Source of the DNA: a virus
Virus record (IMG/VR): IMGVR_UViG_3300025127_000061
Location: 1-51,245 of that record
Direction: 5' to 3' (one strand)
DNA length: 51,245 nucleotides
Shown here: positions 20,556 to 31,100 of the stretch, one piece after another
How positions within the stretch are numbered: the stretch's first letter is position 1
How the letters are laid out: each line of letters starts with the position of its first letter
Notes under the pieces: generated by a model
Database searches by the model: none
What the model was told of the DNA's origin: nothing
Seen by the model: only the letters and a program-made list of their open reading frames with translations
Program-made: the position numbers and the translations under genes

Positions 20556-20950
20556 TGGCTAGTATAAGAGCTTCTTTTACTCTTTCTAGTCAAAACGCCC
20601 TTTCTTACCCATTTGCTCTTGAAGCTCAACTTTCTGCCAGGGCAGATTCTGGGCACAATATTAGGAGCAAAGTTTTGGGTACAGTACAGGGTGCGGATGC
20701 TGTAACTGTAGCCAAGGCCAATGACAAGACGGATGTAGCCTACGTCTATGTCAGAAACCTTTCTTCAGAGAAAGAGCACATAGTAACACTTTACGTCGGA
20801 ACAACCAACATCGCTAAAATCTCTGGTGGTGAGTTTGCATTTTTGCCAGCTTACCCAGACTTGGACTACAAGGTCTTTGCAGCTAAGGCTGGATCAACCA
20901 TCGAGTATGCAGTGTTCGGTGTTGACGATACACAAGCTAAACTCGGATAA
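20555..20950 (+). CDS. Virion surface/decoration-type protein, paralogue B (131 aa)
   Basis: Starts MASIRASFTLSSQNALSYPF. YVYVRNLSSEKEHIVTLYVG and KISGGEFAFLPAYPDLDYKV align by eye with paralogue A, including the GG-D/E-F/W-A-F-V/L-P turn. A tandem duplication is likely. The function is inferred as structural. Confidence 0.65.
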   Translation: MASIRASFTLSSQNALSYPFALEAQLSARADSGHNIRSKVLGTVQGADAVTVAKANDKTDVAYVYVRNLSSEKEHIVTLYVGTTNIAKISGGEFAFLPAYPDLDYKVFAAKAGSTIEYAVFGVDDTQAKLG

Positions 20951-20952
20951 TC

Positions 20953-21336
20953 ATGGCACATCCAACACAAGCATTTCCCAAGGGGTTTTATGTTATAGAC
21001 GAAGCTCAGACAGCTACGGCTGATTTCTACGCAGTAACCTGTGAGAAAGTTGGGGACATTACCGTCACTGGCGGTGGTAGATTTGAGTATGTAGACATTG
21101 ATGCCGCAAGTGGCTCAGACGTTGTTAAGTACATCAATCCAGATACTGGACAGCCCTTTCCAGCAGTGGTTGACGGCTCTGCTGGTGACCTCGCGAATGG
21201 CAAGGCTGCTGGTTTCTACGAAAAGATCCCAAGCGAAGTCACTACCATATCTTTGGCTGTTGGACAGACAGTTTACGGGGCTTTTACATCCGTAACTGGC
21301 GTCGGGACTGTCGAGGTTCTGGCTTACTACAAGTAA
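20953..21336 (+). CDS. Small virion protein (127 aa)
   Basis: Starts MAHPTQAFPKGFYVIDEAQT; beta-rich with short Gly turns and a hydrophobic C-terminus (VGTVEVLAYYK). It is 2 nt after paralogue B. It may be a third, more divergent member of that set. The structural role is inferred from position only. Confidence 0.6.
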   Translation: MAHPTQAFPKGFYVIDEAQTATADFYAVTCEKVGDITVTGGGRFEYVDIDAASGSDVVKYINPDTGQPFPAVVDGSAGDLANGKAAGFYEKIPSEVTTISLAVGQTVYGAFTSVTGVGTVEVLAYYK

Positions 21337-21360
21337 TCAAAAACAATAATTTAATTTAAG

Positions 21361-22452
21361 ATGGAAGAGAATATTACAAACTTTGAAATTGTCTCATCTC
21401 CAGAGGAGTTGCAGGCAAGCATGGATCGTGAGGCTCAACAAGAGCCTCAGAACCCAGTACAAGAGGCTGCTCAAGAGCAGGCACCAGAGCCTGTAGAGGA
21501 GACGCCTTATGTAGACCCTGATGCTGCTCCCTCCGAACCTCAGCAAGAGGCTCAGGTAGAGCAGCCACAAAACGAACAACAAGAGGAATATGACGACGAG
21601 GATATCGAGGGTGCTGTTCTCAACTACCTGAGCGAGAGGCTCGGAAGAGAGATTAGCGACTTTGATGCCTTGGCTGCACCTCAACAAAACGCTCTTGATG
21701 AGAGAATAGAGGCGATTTCTCGCTTTGTAGAAGAGACTGGAAGGGCTCCAGAAGACTGGTTTGCATACCAGCGGCTTGATCCGTCCGAGATGGACGACTT
21801 TACCGCTATTCGTGTAGACCTTGCCACGGAGTACCCTAGCTTGACTACTGATGAAATCAACACTCTTGTCAATAGCAAATACAAGTTGGACACCGACCTC
21901 CACTCGGAGGAAGAGGTCCAGCTGTCTAAGCTTCAGATGAAGATTGACGCTCAGAAAGCCAAGACCAACATCGAGACGATGCGTAATGAGTACATGGCGC
22001 CTGAGGGGACTGAATCAGCTAACGCGGACGACATTTTTGATGAGACTTGGATTCAGAACATGGTCTTGGAGGTAGATGCAATGACAGGGTTAGAATTTGA
22101 CCTTGGTAATGACAACACCTTCACGTTTGGCCTTGATGATGATTACAAGGCTCAGCTCATGGAGTCTAACGCTAGACTCGATGAGTACTTTGATCCTTAC
22201 GTCCGAGAGGATGGTAGCTGGGATTACGATATGCTCTCTTCACACAGAGCTGTGATTGACAACATCGACAAGATTGTTTCTGCTGCTTATCGGCAGGGCA
22301 TGGGCGATGGTCAGCGCGGCATTGTGGACAAGGCGGCTAACGTACAAGCTCAGACACCGCAGGTCGGACAGACTAATCAAGATGCTGACCCTGTCATTTC
22401 CCAACTAAAACAAATTATGGGTGACGGAGGTCGCATGACTTTCAAAATCTAA
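21361..22452 (+). CDS. Capsid scaffold protein (putative)
   Basis: A 363-aa, very acidic Gln/Glu/Pro-rich N-terminal region (QEAAQEQAPEPVEETPYVDP) is followed by helical segments (EEEVQLSKLQMKIDAQKAKT). The C-terminus is short and basic. It lies immediately before the major capsid gene, the usual scaffold position. No protease domain is seen. The leader before it is A/T-rich without a Shine-Dalgarno site. Confidence 0.75.
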   Translation: MEENITNFEIVSSPEELQASMDREAQQEPQNPVQEAAQEQAPEPVEETPYVDPDAAPSEPQQEAQVEQPQNEQQEEYDDEDIEGAVLNYLSERLGREISDFDALAAPQQNALDERIEAISRFVEETGRAPEDWFAYQRLDPSEMDDFTAIRVDLATEYPSLTTDEINTLVNSKYKLDTDLHSEEEVQLSKLQMKIDAQKAKTNIETMRNEYMAPEGTESANADDIFDETWIQNMVLEVDAMTGLEFDLGNDNTFTFGLDDDYKAQLMESNARLDEYFDPYVREDGSWDYDMLSSHRAVIDNIDKIVSAAYRQGMGDGQRGIVDKAANVQAQTPQVGQTNQDADPVISQLKQIMGDGGRMTFKI

Positions 22453-22458
22453 GAAACT

Positions 22459-23901
22459 ATGGCTACTTCTAGCTCATTGGGACCAGCAACCGCTACAGGT
22501 GCAAGCCCCAATTTTAGACTTACTCCAGAGAAGTACTCTTCTCTGAACGATTTGCTCACAGGAGTAAATGACATTAATAAGCCCGAGGTACGTGAACTGT
22601 TGATCAAGTCTTTTGGCGATCAAGGTATCACTGGCTTCTTGAAGCTTACTGGCGCTGTGAATAACGCAGGCTCTGCTGACCAAATCGAATACTACGAGGA
22701 AGGTCGTCGTCACAGAACCTTCACTGTCGACGCTGTCGAGGGTGGTGGTGATGCTACTGGCGCGACTGACAACTTTGAAGTTTCGGTTGACGAGACCGCT
22801 GATGCAGGTGACGATCCAGCATCATCTAAGTTCTTCCAAACTCGTGATGTTGTTATGAACACCGCAAACGGCGTTCGTTACATTGTTATGAACGACAACA
22901 GAGCGGTGAATGGTACTGGCGGAGACAAAAACGCTATTACCTTGGCTCGTTTGGATGGTGAAGCTCTTTCATCTGCTGACACCGTTTCTACTGCAACAAC
23001 CTTTGTTGTTTTGGGCAACTTGTACGCACAAGGAACCGATCAGCCTGAGCACTTCATGCAGCCAGACGTGATTCGTCAGAAGAACCCATTCATGATCATC
23101 AAGGATCGCTACCAAGTAAATGGTTCTCAGGCCACTAACGTTGGTTACATCAACATCGGCAACGGTGACTACAGATGGTTCATGTACGGTGAGCAGGAGG
23201 CTCGCAAGCGCTTTGAGGATCGCAGAGAAATGATGATGCTCTACAGCGAAAAGCACGATGGTGGACAAGCGACTGGCGCTGGCATTGCTGGCTCCGAGGG
23301 TTACTTCGCAGCCCTCAAGGACAGAGGTTTGGTTGCTACTGGCGCAGATGCTGCTCCTTTGACTCTCTCTAACTTTGACGATATCATCATCGAGCTGGAT
23401 AAGCAAGGCGCTCCTGCTGAGTACGCTATGTACTTGAACAGAAAGCAAGACCTCGCTATCGACGACATGTTGGCTGCAGGTATCGCTACTCAGGTGACTG
23501 CTGGCTTGGCTGGTCAGTTCGGCGCGTTTAACAACGACGCTGACTTGGCTGTAAAGCTCGGCTTTAAGTCATTCACTCGCGGTGGATACACTTTCCACAA
23601 GCACGATTGGAAGTTGTTGAACGACCCAACCTTGGCTGGTGCGTCAACTAAGATCCAAGGTGCTATGTGCCCAATGACCCAGGTTATTGACCCACGCTCT
23701 GGAACTAAGGCTCCAGCGTTGGAGATGAACTACAAGGCTTCTAACGGCTACAGCCGTGAGATGGAGCACTGGGTAACTGGCGGTGGAATCATGGGTCACA
23801 CCAACGGTGATGCTGGTAAGGACGTAATGACCTTCCACTACCGCTCTGAGATCAACTTGATCACTCGCGCTGCGAACCAGCACGTCTTGATCGAGGGATA
23901 A
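22459..23901 (+). CDS. Major capsid protein
   Basis: 480 aa. The N-terminus (SPNFRLTPEKYSSLNDLLTG) and the long central alpha/beta part (FMQPDVIRQKNPFMIIKDRY, RWFMYGEQEARKRFEDRREM) suit an HK97-fold major capsid protein of the kind seen in Bacteroidota podoviruses. Size and position after the scaffold agree. Codon choice is visibly more restricted than in neighbours, as expected for a highly expressed gene. It ends with tandem stops (TAATAA). Confidence 0.85.
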   Translation: MATSSSLGPATATGASPNFRLTPEKYSSLNDLLTGVNDINKPEVRELLIKSFGDQGITGFLKLTGAVNNAGSADQIEYYEEGRRHRTFTVDAVEGGGDATGATDNFEVSVDETADAGDDPASSKFFQTRDVVMNTANGVRYIVMNDNRAVNGTGGDKNAITLARLDGEALSSADTVSTATTFVVLGNLYAQGTDQPEHFMQPDVIRQKNPFMIIKDRYQVNGSQATNVGYINIGNGDYRWFMYGEQEARKRFEDRREMMMLYSEKHDGGQATGAGIAGSEGYFAALKDRGLVATGADAAPLTLSNFDDIIIELDKQGAPAEYAMYLNRKQDLAIDDMLAAGIATQVTAGLAGQFGAFNNDADLAVKLGFKSFTRGGYTFHKHDWKLLNDPTLAGASTKIQGAMCPMTQVIDPRSGTKAPALEMNYKASNGYSREMEHWVTGGGIMGHTNGDAGKDVMTFHYRSEINLITRAANQHVLIEG

Positions 23902-23916
23902 TAAACCTGAGGTGAC

Positions 23917-23938
23917 GGGAGGGGCTTCGGCCCTTCCC
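23917..23938 (+). terminator. Strong hairpin after capsid gene (partial terminator or mRNA stabiliser)
   Basis: GGGAGGGGC and GCCCTTCCC pair over 9 positions (one G-T) around a TTCG loop. No T-run follows, so it may only slow polymerase or protect the 3' end of the capsid mRNA. Confidence 0.65.
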
Positions 23939-23961
23939 AGATCTTCACAATACCTTTAATC

Positions 23962-24312
23962 ATGGCTGGATCAAAATTTTCAGAGAAGAACGCATTCTTG
24001 ATCGTAAAGGATGATGCTAAGCAAGACATCGGGGCTGGAGAGTCTTGGAATGGCTTGACTAGCAGAATCAAAATGACTGGTGCGTTTACATTGAAAGCAC
24101 CGTCTGGTGTTACTGTTGACGCGGGAACTGTCATCGTTGTTGCTAACGATGGTGGATCTGGAGCTCACAAGGTTACCCTTGAGCCAAATCCATTCCCAGG
24201 CGCTAACATGAATGAGTTCACTATTCCTCAAGATGACTATGCTTCGTTTGTTTACGTGAACGAAGACATTGGTTTTCTCCCATTGGGAACTGGACCCGCA
24301 ACTGTAGCGTAA
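23962..24312 (+). CDS. Putative head decoration protein (116 aa)
   Basis: A small all-beta protein: MAGSKFSEKNAFLIVKDDAK, then GAFTLKAPSGVTVDAGTVIV and DDYASFVYVNEDIGFLPLG. Its position directly after the major capsid gene and isolation between two hairpins suggest a separately dosed capsid accessory protein. Ends TAATAATAA. Confidence 0.62.
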   Translation: MAGSKFSEKNAFLIVKDDAKQDIGAGESWNGLTSRIKMTGAFTLKAPSGVTVDAGTVIVVANDGGSGAHKVTLEPNPFPGANMNEFTIPQDDYASFVYVNEDIGFLPLGTGPATVA

Positions 24313-24320
24313 TAATAACT

Positions 24321-24353
24321 GGGGGGCAGGGAATGGCTCTTCCCCCCTTTTAT
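24321..24353 (+). terminator. Intrinsic terminator
   Basis: GGGGGG pairs with CCCCCC across a 15-nt loop, followed by TTTTATTT. It ends the capsid block about 8 nt before the next gene. Confidence 0.75.
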
Positions 24354-24360
24354 TTCACTA

Positions 24361-25668
24361 ATGAAGAAATTCTTCTTATTCAGAAAGGAAGAGATTAACG
24401 CCTCTAGCGTCACTGCATCAGACAGTGGACAAGGCCTTAGTGTTCTCGCTCTTCCTGCCGACAGCCTAGCGTTTGCAAGCGCGGGTCGCGGCTTTGTCGT
24501 ATTGTCCTTTAACGGGGCCACACCATACGAAGAGAGCAATCTTACCGATGGAGAGTCTATTGAAAAGACCACGGTAAAAGTACCATGCGAGATTGGTAGC
24601 GAAGTGGATCTCATAGAGTCTATCCTTGCATTTATATCTCGTCAAGGCGGTAAGTCTGTAATGAAGTTTGACGCAGTGGATCAGAGCTCTACGTTCTCAC
24701 CTGTGTCTTACGACAGCAAGATTGAATCTAGGGTTCATGTAAACCCCACCAAGAGACTTACTGGGGAGTCAAGCACTCAAACCTTCCTTGGGTCTAGTGG
24801 AGCTTTAGGCATAACCGTTGCGTCCACTTCCATTGCTGGCATAGATTATGGGACAGCAGAGAATCAACCTACGATAGATTACAACCACGAAGGCCTTAGC
24901 TCTTTTGCTTCGAACGATGAGATTACATCTTGGGCCAATGCTGGTACAGGCGGAAGCGCCTACAACATAGCATCTAACGTTGGAGACCCTAGTTGTGTCA
25001 TTGCAAAGGCAGTTGCTTTTTCTCAGAAGTCTGCTTTCATTGACACGGCAGATCACTTTATCGTCCCTGAGTTTAGCACATCAAACGACTACACTCTTTA
25101 CGTTGTTTACCTGCAGAGTGAAAACGAAGCGCACCCCCTGTACTCTGATGCAGATGGTCAGTCTTTTGGATTTACCATTGGTCAGACAGTTGAGGACTCA
25201 AGCGGAAACATCATCAAGCACAAGCCCACATCAATCGGTAACTTCAATGTAAGGCACGATACGATGACTGGCGAGCCAGCAACAGCTCGTGTTTCAGGCA
25301 CAGAAAATGGTACGGTAGATTATACTTACCCAGACGCTGACGCTGACAACTATGAGCACGTATTGGTTTTTGTGATCAGAAGAGATGAGAACAACAACCT
25401 GTACATGTACAACAGGGATGGGGACATAGTATCTTTCATAGCAGCTAAGACGGATACATTTTCGTCTGAGATTGGGGCAAAGGCAACGCTCGCAACCCCT
25501 GGCAGAACTGACGGACCACTAAAGATCCAGCGGCTTGGAACTGTAAAAGATTACACAACATTCTCGTTTAAAGGAGGTGTTGCAAGATTCGGAGTTATCG
25601 AAAAGGATATCGGTTCTGCATCTTGTAGTAAATTAGCAACTGACTTATTTAAATTTTATAAATTCTAA
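24361..25668 (+). CDS. Structural protein with lectin-like domain (435 aa)
   Basis: The N-terminal ~110 residues form a small beta domain (MKKFFLFRKEEINASSVTAS). Residues about 225-430 (DHFIVPEFSTSNDYTLYVVY ... EHVLVFVIRRDENNNLYMYN) have the strand pattern of a concanavalin-like (LamG) sandwich, common in head or tail fibres that bind sugars. The fold is inferred from pattern. No promoter is visible just upstream, so it may rely on read-through of the terminator. Confidence 0.6.
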   Translation: MKKFFLFRKEEINASSVTASDSGQGLSVLALPADSLAFASAGRGFVVLSFNGATPYEESNLTDGESIEKTTVKVPCEIGSEVDLIESILAFISRQGGKSVMKFDAVDQSSTFSPVSYDSKIESRVHVNPTKRLTGESSTQTFLGSSGALGITVASTSIAGIDYGTAENQPTIDYNHEGLSSFASNDEITSWANAGTGGSAYNIASNVGDPSCVIAKAVAFSQKSAFIDTADHFIVPEFSTSNDYTLYVVYLQSENEAHPLYSDADGQSFGFTIGQTVEDSSGNIIKHKPTSIGNFNVRHDTMTGEPATARVSGTENGTVDYTYPDADADNYEHVLVFVIRRDENNNLYMYNRDGDIVSFIAAKTDTFSSEIGAKATLATPGRTDGPLKIQRLGTVKDYTTFSFKGGVARFGVIEKDIGSASCSKLATDLFKFYKF

Positions 25669-25672
25669 TTAA

Positions 25673-26503
25673 ATGGCACAACAAACCAGAAGGGCCCCAG
25701 GTCGCCCTAAAAAGACCGAAGCTGCGGCTGCACCAGTCGTAGAGAAGAAGGTGACTAAGAGGCCACCTATTGTACGCAACGAGAACCCTAACGAAAGAAA
25801 GGAGTTCGAAGTCATGGGAGGGGGTGGAATCGTATACATGCTCCCTCAGCAAGGAGAGACGGTGTACGACAAAGAAACCGACACTGTTCGTGAGATTCGC
25901 TACTGCCCTAACGAGAACTCTATCTGGGCTGATGAGCAGGGAAATGCTGCTGTAAAGAAGTCTGTGATCTTCCGTAATGGTAGAATCTTTGTAGACAAGA
26001 ACCAGCCCAATCTGCGACGCTTCTTGGAGCTTCACCCAGGCAATGCTGCCAACGGTGGTAGCAAGTTCAAGGAGGTGAACAAGAAGATGGATGCTGAGAA
26101 GGAGCTCCAAAAGGAGTTTCTTGTTACAGATGCAGTTGCTATGGTTCGCGATACAGACATCACGGACTTGTTCGCAGTTGCCCTGTACTTCAAGGTGAAC
26201 ATCAACGCTCCCACATCAGAGATTCGTCACAACTTGTTGCGTATCGCCAAGAGCAAGCCAAAAGAATTTATCGAATCCTTTGATTCTCCGACGGTCAGAA
26301 CTCGCGCTATTCTCAAGCAAGCATCTGATTATCAGATAATTAAAATGGACCGAAGCGCCTGCAAGTGGTTTGATTCCAACACGCAGATTGTTTCAGTTCC
26401 AGTGGGGCAAGACCCCACCGACGTTTTGACGAGGTTCTGCCTCACGGAGAAAGGATCCACGGTGCTGGCCGACATTGAAGATCGGCTAGAGCGTCTAGCA
26501 TAA
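25673..26503 (+). CDS. Structural/accessory protein, unknown (276 aa)
   Basis: A short basic, AT-hook-like N-terminus (MAQQTRRAPGRPKKTEAAAA) precedes a folded domain with KEFEVMGGGGIVYMLPQQGE and a helical C-terminus. Its place between capsid and connector genes suggests a virion role; DNA binding by the tail is possible. No family is recognised. A strong terminator follows. Confidence 0.6.
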   Translation: MAQQTRRAPGRPKKTEAAAAPVVEKKVTKRPPIVRNENPNERKEFEVMGGGGIVYMLPQQGETVYDKETDTVREIRYCPNENSIWADEQGNAAVKKSVIFRNGRIFVDKNQPNLRRFLELHPGNAANGGSKFKEVNKKMDAEKELQKEFLVTDAVAMVRDTDITDLFAVALYFKVNINAPTSEIRHNLLRIAKSKPKEFIESFDSPTVRTRAILKQASDYQIIKMDRSACKWFDSNTQIVSVPVGQDPTDVLTRFCLTEKGSTVLADIEDRLERLA

Positions 26504-26506
26504 AGG

Positions 26507-26535
26507 AAGGCCCCGAAAGGGGCCTTTTTCTTTTT
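26507..26535 (+). terminator. Intrinsic terminator
   Basis: AAGGCCCC and GGGGCCTT pair perfectly around a GAAA loop and are followed by TTTCTTTTT. The next promoter begins at 26537. Confidence 0.95.
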
Positions 26536-26536
26536 G

Positions 26537-26544
26537 TATATTTG
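26537..26544 (+). promoter_or_regulatory. Late promoter, TATATTTG box
   Basis: TATATTTG comes right after the terminator; ATG 26549 follows after 4 nt, predicting a leaderless mRNA. Confidence 0.8.
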
Positions 26545-26548
26545 CGAT

Positions 26549-27319
26549 ATGATCAGCGTAGTCGAAGTATACAACGCCGTTAGGGATTTAGCCAACAAAG
26601 ACCAGAAAGGATTCATTTCTCCAAAGGTCTTTAACTCTTTCGCTGCCATCGCGCAGGAGAACGTCTATATGGAGATGTACTCGGAGCTTACAGCGGCTTA
26701 TTCTCTCAGGGCAAGAGGAGCGGACGCATCTCAGGGTGAGTCAGCTTACAGGGGCGTTGAAGACGACCTCTCAAGATACATTGTGGAGGAAGTACTGGCT
26801 ACTTCTTCAGACTCATCCATAACGGGTGATTCTAATGTTTTCAGAAAGCCAGAGGACTTCTGTAAGCTAATATCCATTAGGGTGAATGATGACGAGAGAA
26901 CACAGGCAGAGTTGGTTTACAACTCATCTAAGATATCTCACATACTCAACAGTAAGCTCTCAGCGCCAACGGATTTGTTTCCAGTAGCGCTGGTGGCTAA
27001 AAACATAGAGATGTTCCCGACATCAGTTGGAAGCGTTATCATGACCTACTATAGGCAGCCAGCTTCGGTGTACGCTTCGGCGTTGGGCGGATTTAGCCTT
27101 GGGGATGTAGATTACGACTCTAAGCCTAAACTGGCTATCAATGGGGACTTTATTGACACGGAAGGATTCTTTGTTCCAGACATTTCTAACTCAAGGAACT
27201 TTGATCTTCCAACTAGATACATAGGAGAGGTAATCGCTGAGATCTCTAAAATGATCGGCGTCAGACTTAGAGATACTGTAATTGCTCAGTACTCTGCACA
27301 AGAAACACAAGTTAAATAA
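26549..27319 (+). CDS. Head-tail connector/adaptor protein (256 aa)
   Basis: ATG 26549 (MISVVEVYNAVRDLANKDQK) is used; an upstream TTG lies in the promoter box. A helical N-terminus with KVFNSFAAIAQENVYMEMYS, a beta middle and a helical C-terminus suit an adaptor or neck protein of a short tail. It overlaps the next gene (TAATGG). Assignment is by position and pattern. Confidence 0.62.
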   Translation: MISVVEVYNAVRDLANKDQKGFISPKVFNSFAAIAQENVYMEMYSELTAAYSLRARGADASQGESAYRGVEDDLSRYIVEEVLATSSDSSITGDSNVFRKPEDFCKLISIRVNDDERTQAELVYNSSKISHILNSKLSAPTDLFPVALVAKNIEMFPTSVGSVIMTYYRQPASVYASALGGFSLGDVDYDSKPKLAINGDFIDTEGFFVPDISNSRNFDLPTRYIGEVIAEISKMIGVRLRDTVIAQYSAQETQVK

Positions 27320-28173
27320 TGGCTTATCAAGACGTTTCGGCCTCTGGAATGAACTACGTTCCACTGAGCCAGATTATCAGTGATTTTAAGATAACTAGAG
27401 ATATTGACGACTTTGCCGCCAATGCCTCGGATGCGGCGCTTAGAAACTTTGCGCTCAGAGGCATTAGAGAGCTTGGGTTTGATGTAGTCAGCAGAGTAAA
27501 AAGTCTCAAGCTTACATGTGACAAGACCAATAACACTGTGGCTATTCCTGACGACTACGTTGATATGATCAAGCTTGGAGTCGTAGACTCGGATGGCATA
27601 TTGAAAATTTTTGGAGAAAACAAGCACATCAACTATTCTAGAAAGATCTCTGCAGGCACGTCTACTTCGGATAGCGAAGAGGGGCCCTTGCCTATTGAGG
27701 GTAACCTCATCCTCAACAGGGAAGATTCAAAGTCCTCAACGACTGAGGATATAAACACATCTGAAGATTACGACTACTATGTGTTTGAAAACTACATGTA
27801 CAACGGAACCCTTGGTCGCTTATACGGCATTGGGGGCGGACACAAACATGGTCAGTACAGAATCAACCTTGATCAGAACAGAATAGAAATCGACACGGAC
27901 GGTTCTTACAGCGATGTTGTCATGGAGTATATTGCTGACGAAGCTCGCTCCACCAACCCTGTAATACACGTATATGCGGAGGAGGCATTGAGAGCGTACA
28001 TTCACTACAAGCTGTGTGAGAGAAAATCAACTGTCCCTGCCAACGAGAAGGCTCGGGCTAGATCAGAGTACTACAACGAGCGACGAAAGGCTAACAGAAG
28101 GCTCTCGAACTTCTCCAAGGATGAAGCAATGAGAATAACTCGTAAGAATTTCAAACTAGCTCCTAAGTACTGA
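27319..28173 (+). CDS. Head-tail connector/neck protein (284 aa)
   Basis: Contains ASDAALRNFALRGIRELGFD and TVAIPDDYVDMIKLGVVDSD, patterns I associate with neck or tail-connector proteins of Bacteroidota podoviruses. The C-terminal ~60 residues are a basic helix (ARSEYYNERRKANRRLSNFS). Stop overlaps the next start (TGATG). Confidence 0.65.
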   Translation: MAYQDVSASGMNYVPLSQIISDFKITRDIDDFAANASDAALRNFALRGIRELGFDVVSRVKSLKLTCDKTNNTVAIPDDYVDMIKLGVVDSDGILKIFGENKHINYSRKISAGTSTSDSEEGPLPIEGNLILNREDSKSSTTEDINTSEDYDYYVFENYMYNGTLGRLYGIGGGHKHGQYRINLDQNRIEIDTDGSYSDVVMEYIADEARSTNPVIHVYAEEALRAYIHYKLCERKSTVPANEKARARSEYYNERRKANRRLSNFSKDEAMRITRKNFKLAPKY

Positions 28174-31100
28174 TGATTGATAAGAGATTACCTAGAAAGC
28201 TAAATAAGTCTTCAGACTCAAAGATTAGAGATAAGGCGGACATGTTCGAAGCCTTGAATGTCTCTATCTCTGAGGATGGCAGGCAGGGCGAGGGCAACGG
28301 AGGGGTTATCAAGCCCATCAAGTCAAACTTCGCTATGAATATGCTGGATGCGGACGAGAGCGTGAAGTACGTTCTCGGCAAGTGCATAGACAGCAAGTAC
28401 GATGTTATATACTTCTTTGTCCACGTTCCTGACGATCCGACTCTGGATGGAGTGTATGCTTACGACCCGAACGGATACCTTCCTGTTGATCACGACGTCA
28501 ACGATGTGGTGACCATATATAATTCTGCGTCTTTTAATTTTGATCCCACGCTCTTTGTCAAGGCGGACATTACCTATACGCAACAAAGGTTTGTTGACGA
28601 AAGTAACGACTACGAGGATACTCCTATGTTGTTCTTTACCGACAACAAGAATGAACCCAAGAAGCTAAACATCCTTAGGGCTATAACCAATGAGGGTCCA
28701 GCTGCAAGTGATGGGGCTACCGAGGCTGACTTTATTTTGGCTTGCACAAAGACTCCTATTGACCCCCCGACGGCTGATTGGGAGAACGACACTAGCGTAA
28801 CTGGCAATGAGTTTCTGAATATAGAAGGATTTCAGTTTGCCTACCAGTGCGTTTACAAGGATGCAAACGAGTCTGCTATATCCACTTACTCAGATGTTTT
28901 CGTGCCCCCTGGGTATCTCAACTACACCCCAAACGGGTCTTCGGCTTTGTTCAACTCTAACAATGCCCTTCGAATCAAGATTGCTTCAGATGATATATCT
29001 GATGAGGTAGAAAGCATTAAGATACTTGGCAGGAGGGGTGAGTCAGGGTCTTGGTTTCTTCTTTCTGAGGAGGCTAATAGCTCTAACATCAACTACCTGT
29101 TTAACAATACCGAAGTAAACTCTGCTATCCCTAGGGACGTGCAGACAAAGGACTTTGATGCGTTACCGTACAGGGCTCAGGCCCAAACCATCATCGACAA
29201 CAGGCTGATGTATGGTAACTATGTGGAGAACAGGGATCAGGCATCTATTTCTGCAACAATTACACCTGTGGCCGCAGAAAGACCTTCTGACTTTGCTGTA
29301 TACGAAGTGACAGCCACGCCCGCGACTACACCTTCTACATACACTACAAGCTCAGGTGCCCAGAACAAGAATCTGGGCTTTGTAATAGATACTGACGGTA
29401 TTACTGAGACAACCATTTTGGCTGGTTCTCTTGTGAATTTTTCGTTTACTGTAAGCCCTAAACAAAACTTTCACGTATACAACGCTACAAACTCTTATCA
29501 TCAGAGCCCTCAGATGGGTGATGACTTTAGCAATGAAGGTTTCTTAAAAAACATAAGGTCTCAGTTTCTTTCAGACGGAACTGCTGAAGGCAATCCTAAC
29601 CCCGTTGGCGCTAGTGAGGTGTCTACTGGTCAAAAAGGTTTTTGGTGGCAAAACTCCGAGCAAAGTGGTGCGGAGTTTATCAAGGAAATGAAACAGAATT
29701 ACGGAAGGGTTCCTCTCGCCTGTTCAGACGGAGTAAACAAGACGTGGTATGAGGATGGAGGAGAACAGTTTTCAACTCGCTGGAAGTGGAGAGCAACAGA
29801 TCCAGTCACAAACACCTCTGGGGCTAGTGGTAACCTTGATGCTGATTTTGGTACATCGGCCGCCAGTCCTCTGATTGTTCAGGGAAAGGACTTTACCGTT
29901 AGTTGTTCTTTTGTGGCCAAGCAAGACTTGTCAAAGGCGGACGTAAGCAGAGCTATAGCTCTTTTGCTGACTGGCGCCACACTGTCTCGTGATGATGAAG
30001 CTCCCAACGAGCTTGATACTTATGCGTCTTCAGTTACTCCTCCAACTCAAGAGAGTCTTTCCTACACGGTAGACGTTGGACTTTCTGAGCACTCCACGTT
30101 TCCAGACACGGGTGCCATCGGAAAACTTGTTACCATTGTTACGCGGTCTTTCACTTTGAGTGAGGTCCTTGATGACTATAAGTTTGGAGGTGGATCAGGT
30201 GGTACTGATACAGATGAGGGAGGCGATGACGGCGTGACGGATATAGGAAGAGTCCCTGTTAGCGCCAATGGCGACGGCGCACAGCGAGTCATTTTTGGGT
30301 TTTTTGTCCTTAACAAAGCAGAGGTACAGCTTGACATGTTCCTTGATGAACAGTATGCACAAGAAGATGATTATACAAATCAGCTTAACGGAAGCACTGT
30401 TGGCATTACAGGTAGCCAATCCTCTTTGTCAGAAAGAGACTCAAACACCAAGAACAGGATAGGAGTTTATATAAAGTCTATTGACTTGCCAAACGACAAT
30501 AGAGCCGTGATGACCTGTATGCGTCGTCCGTGGCCAGGATCAAACTGGTACGCTTACTCTCCGTGGACAAATCCAAATGGATTTACTACAGATCCTACGG
30601 GGTTTGTCAACAGAAGCCTCTTCCCGTCTGCGGAAACGCAAACACCTGGATTTCAGTTTGATGATGATTTCGCTGGGGCTCTAGGAAACAATATAGGGTT
30701 GTACGACGGCGGGTTTACAGATGAATCTCATCGCTTCAGCCTACCCTTGAATCACGGAGGCACTGGAGATAGACTTAGTATCATGACGGAGAAGATGTTG
30801 TTTAGGAATGAGGACTTCGACAACGACGATGCAGAGAGTCCAAACAACAGAGCCCCTTGGGGGGATGTCTTTGGTGGACTTCTCCCTAAGGGAGGTTGGC
30901 AGTCTTACTACGACAACAACTCAAGGCCTGTTCGATTCTTTGATGGTGAACACCCTGACGGCACCCCGCTGTACTCACTTATGGACGGCGCTGGTGGTCC
31001 AGGAGGATCCTCACCGCACCCCAAAAGCCACTACGGAAACTACGCTTTGTACACGCAAAATGGAATGGGACTGGAAGGAAGGGCTACGGGCATACAAAGT

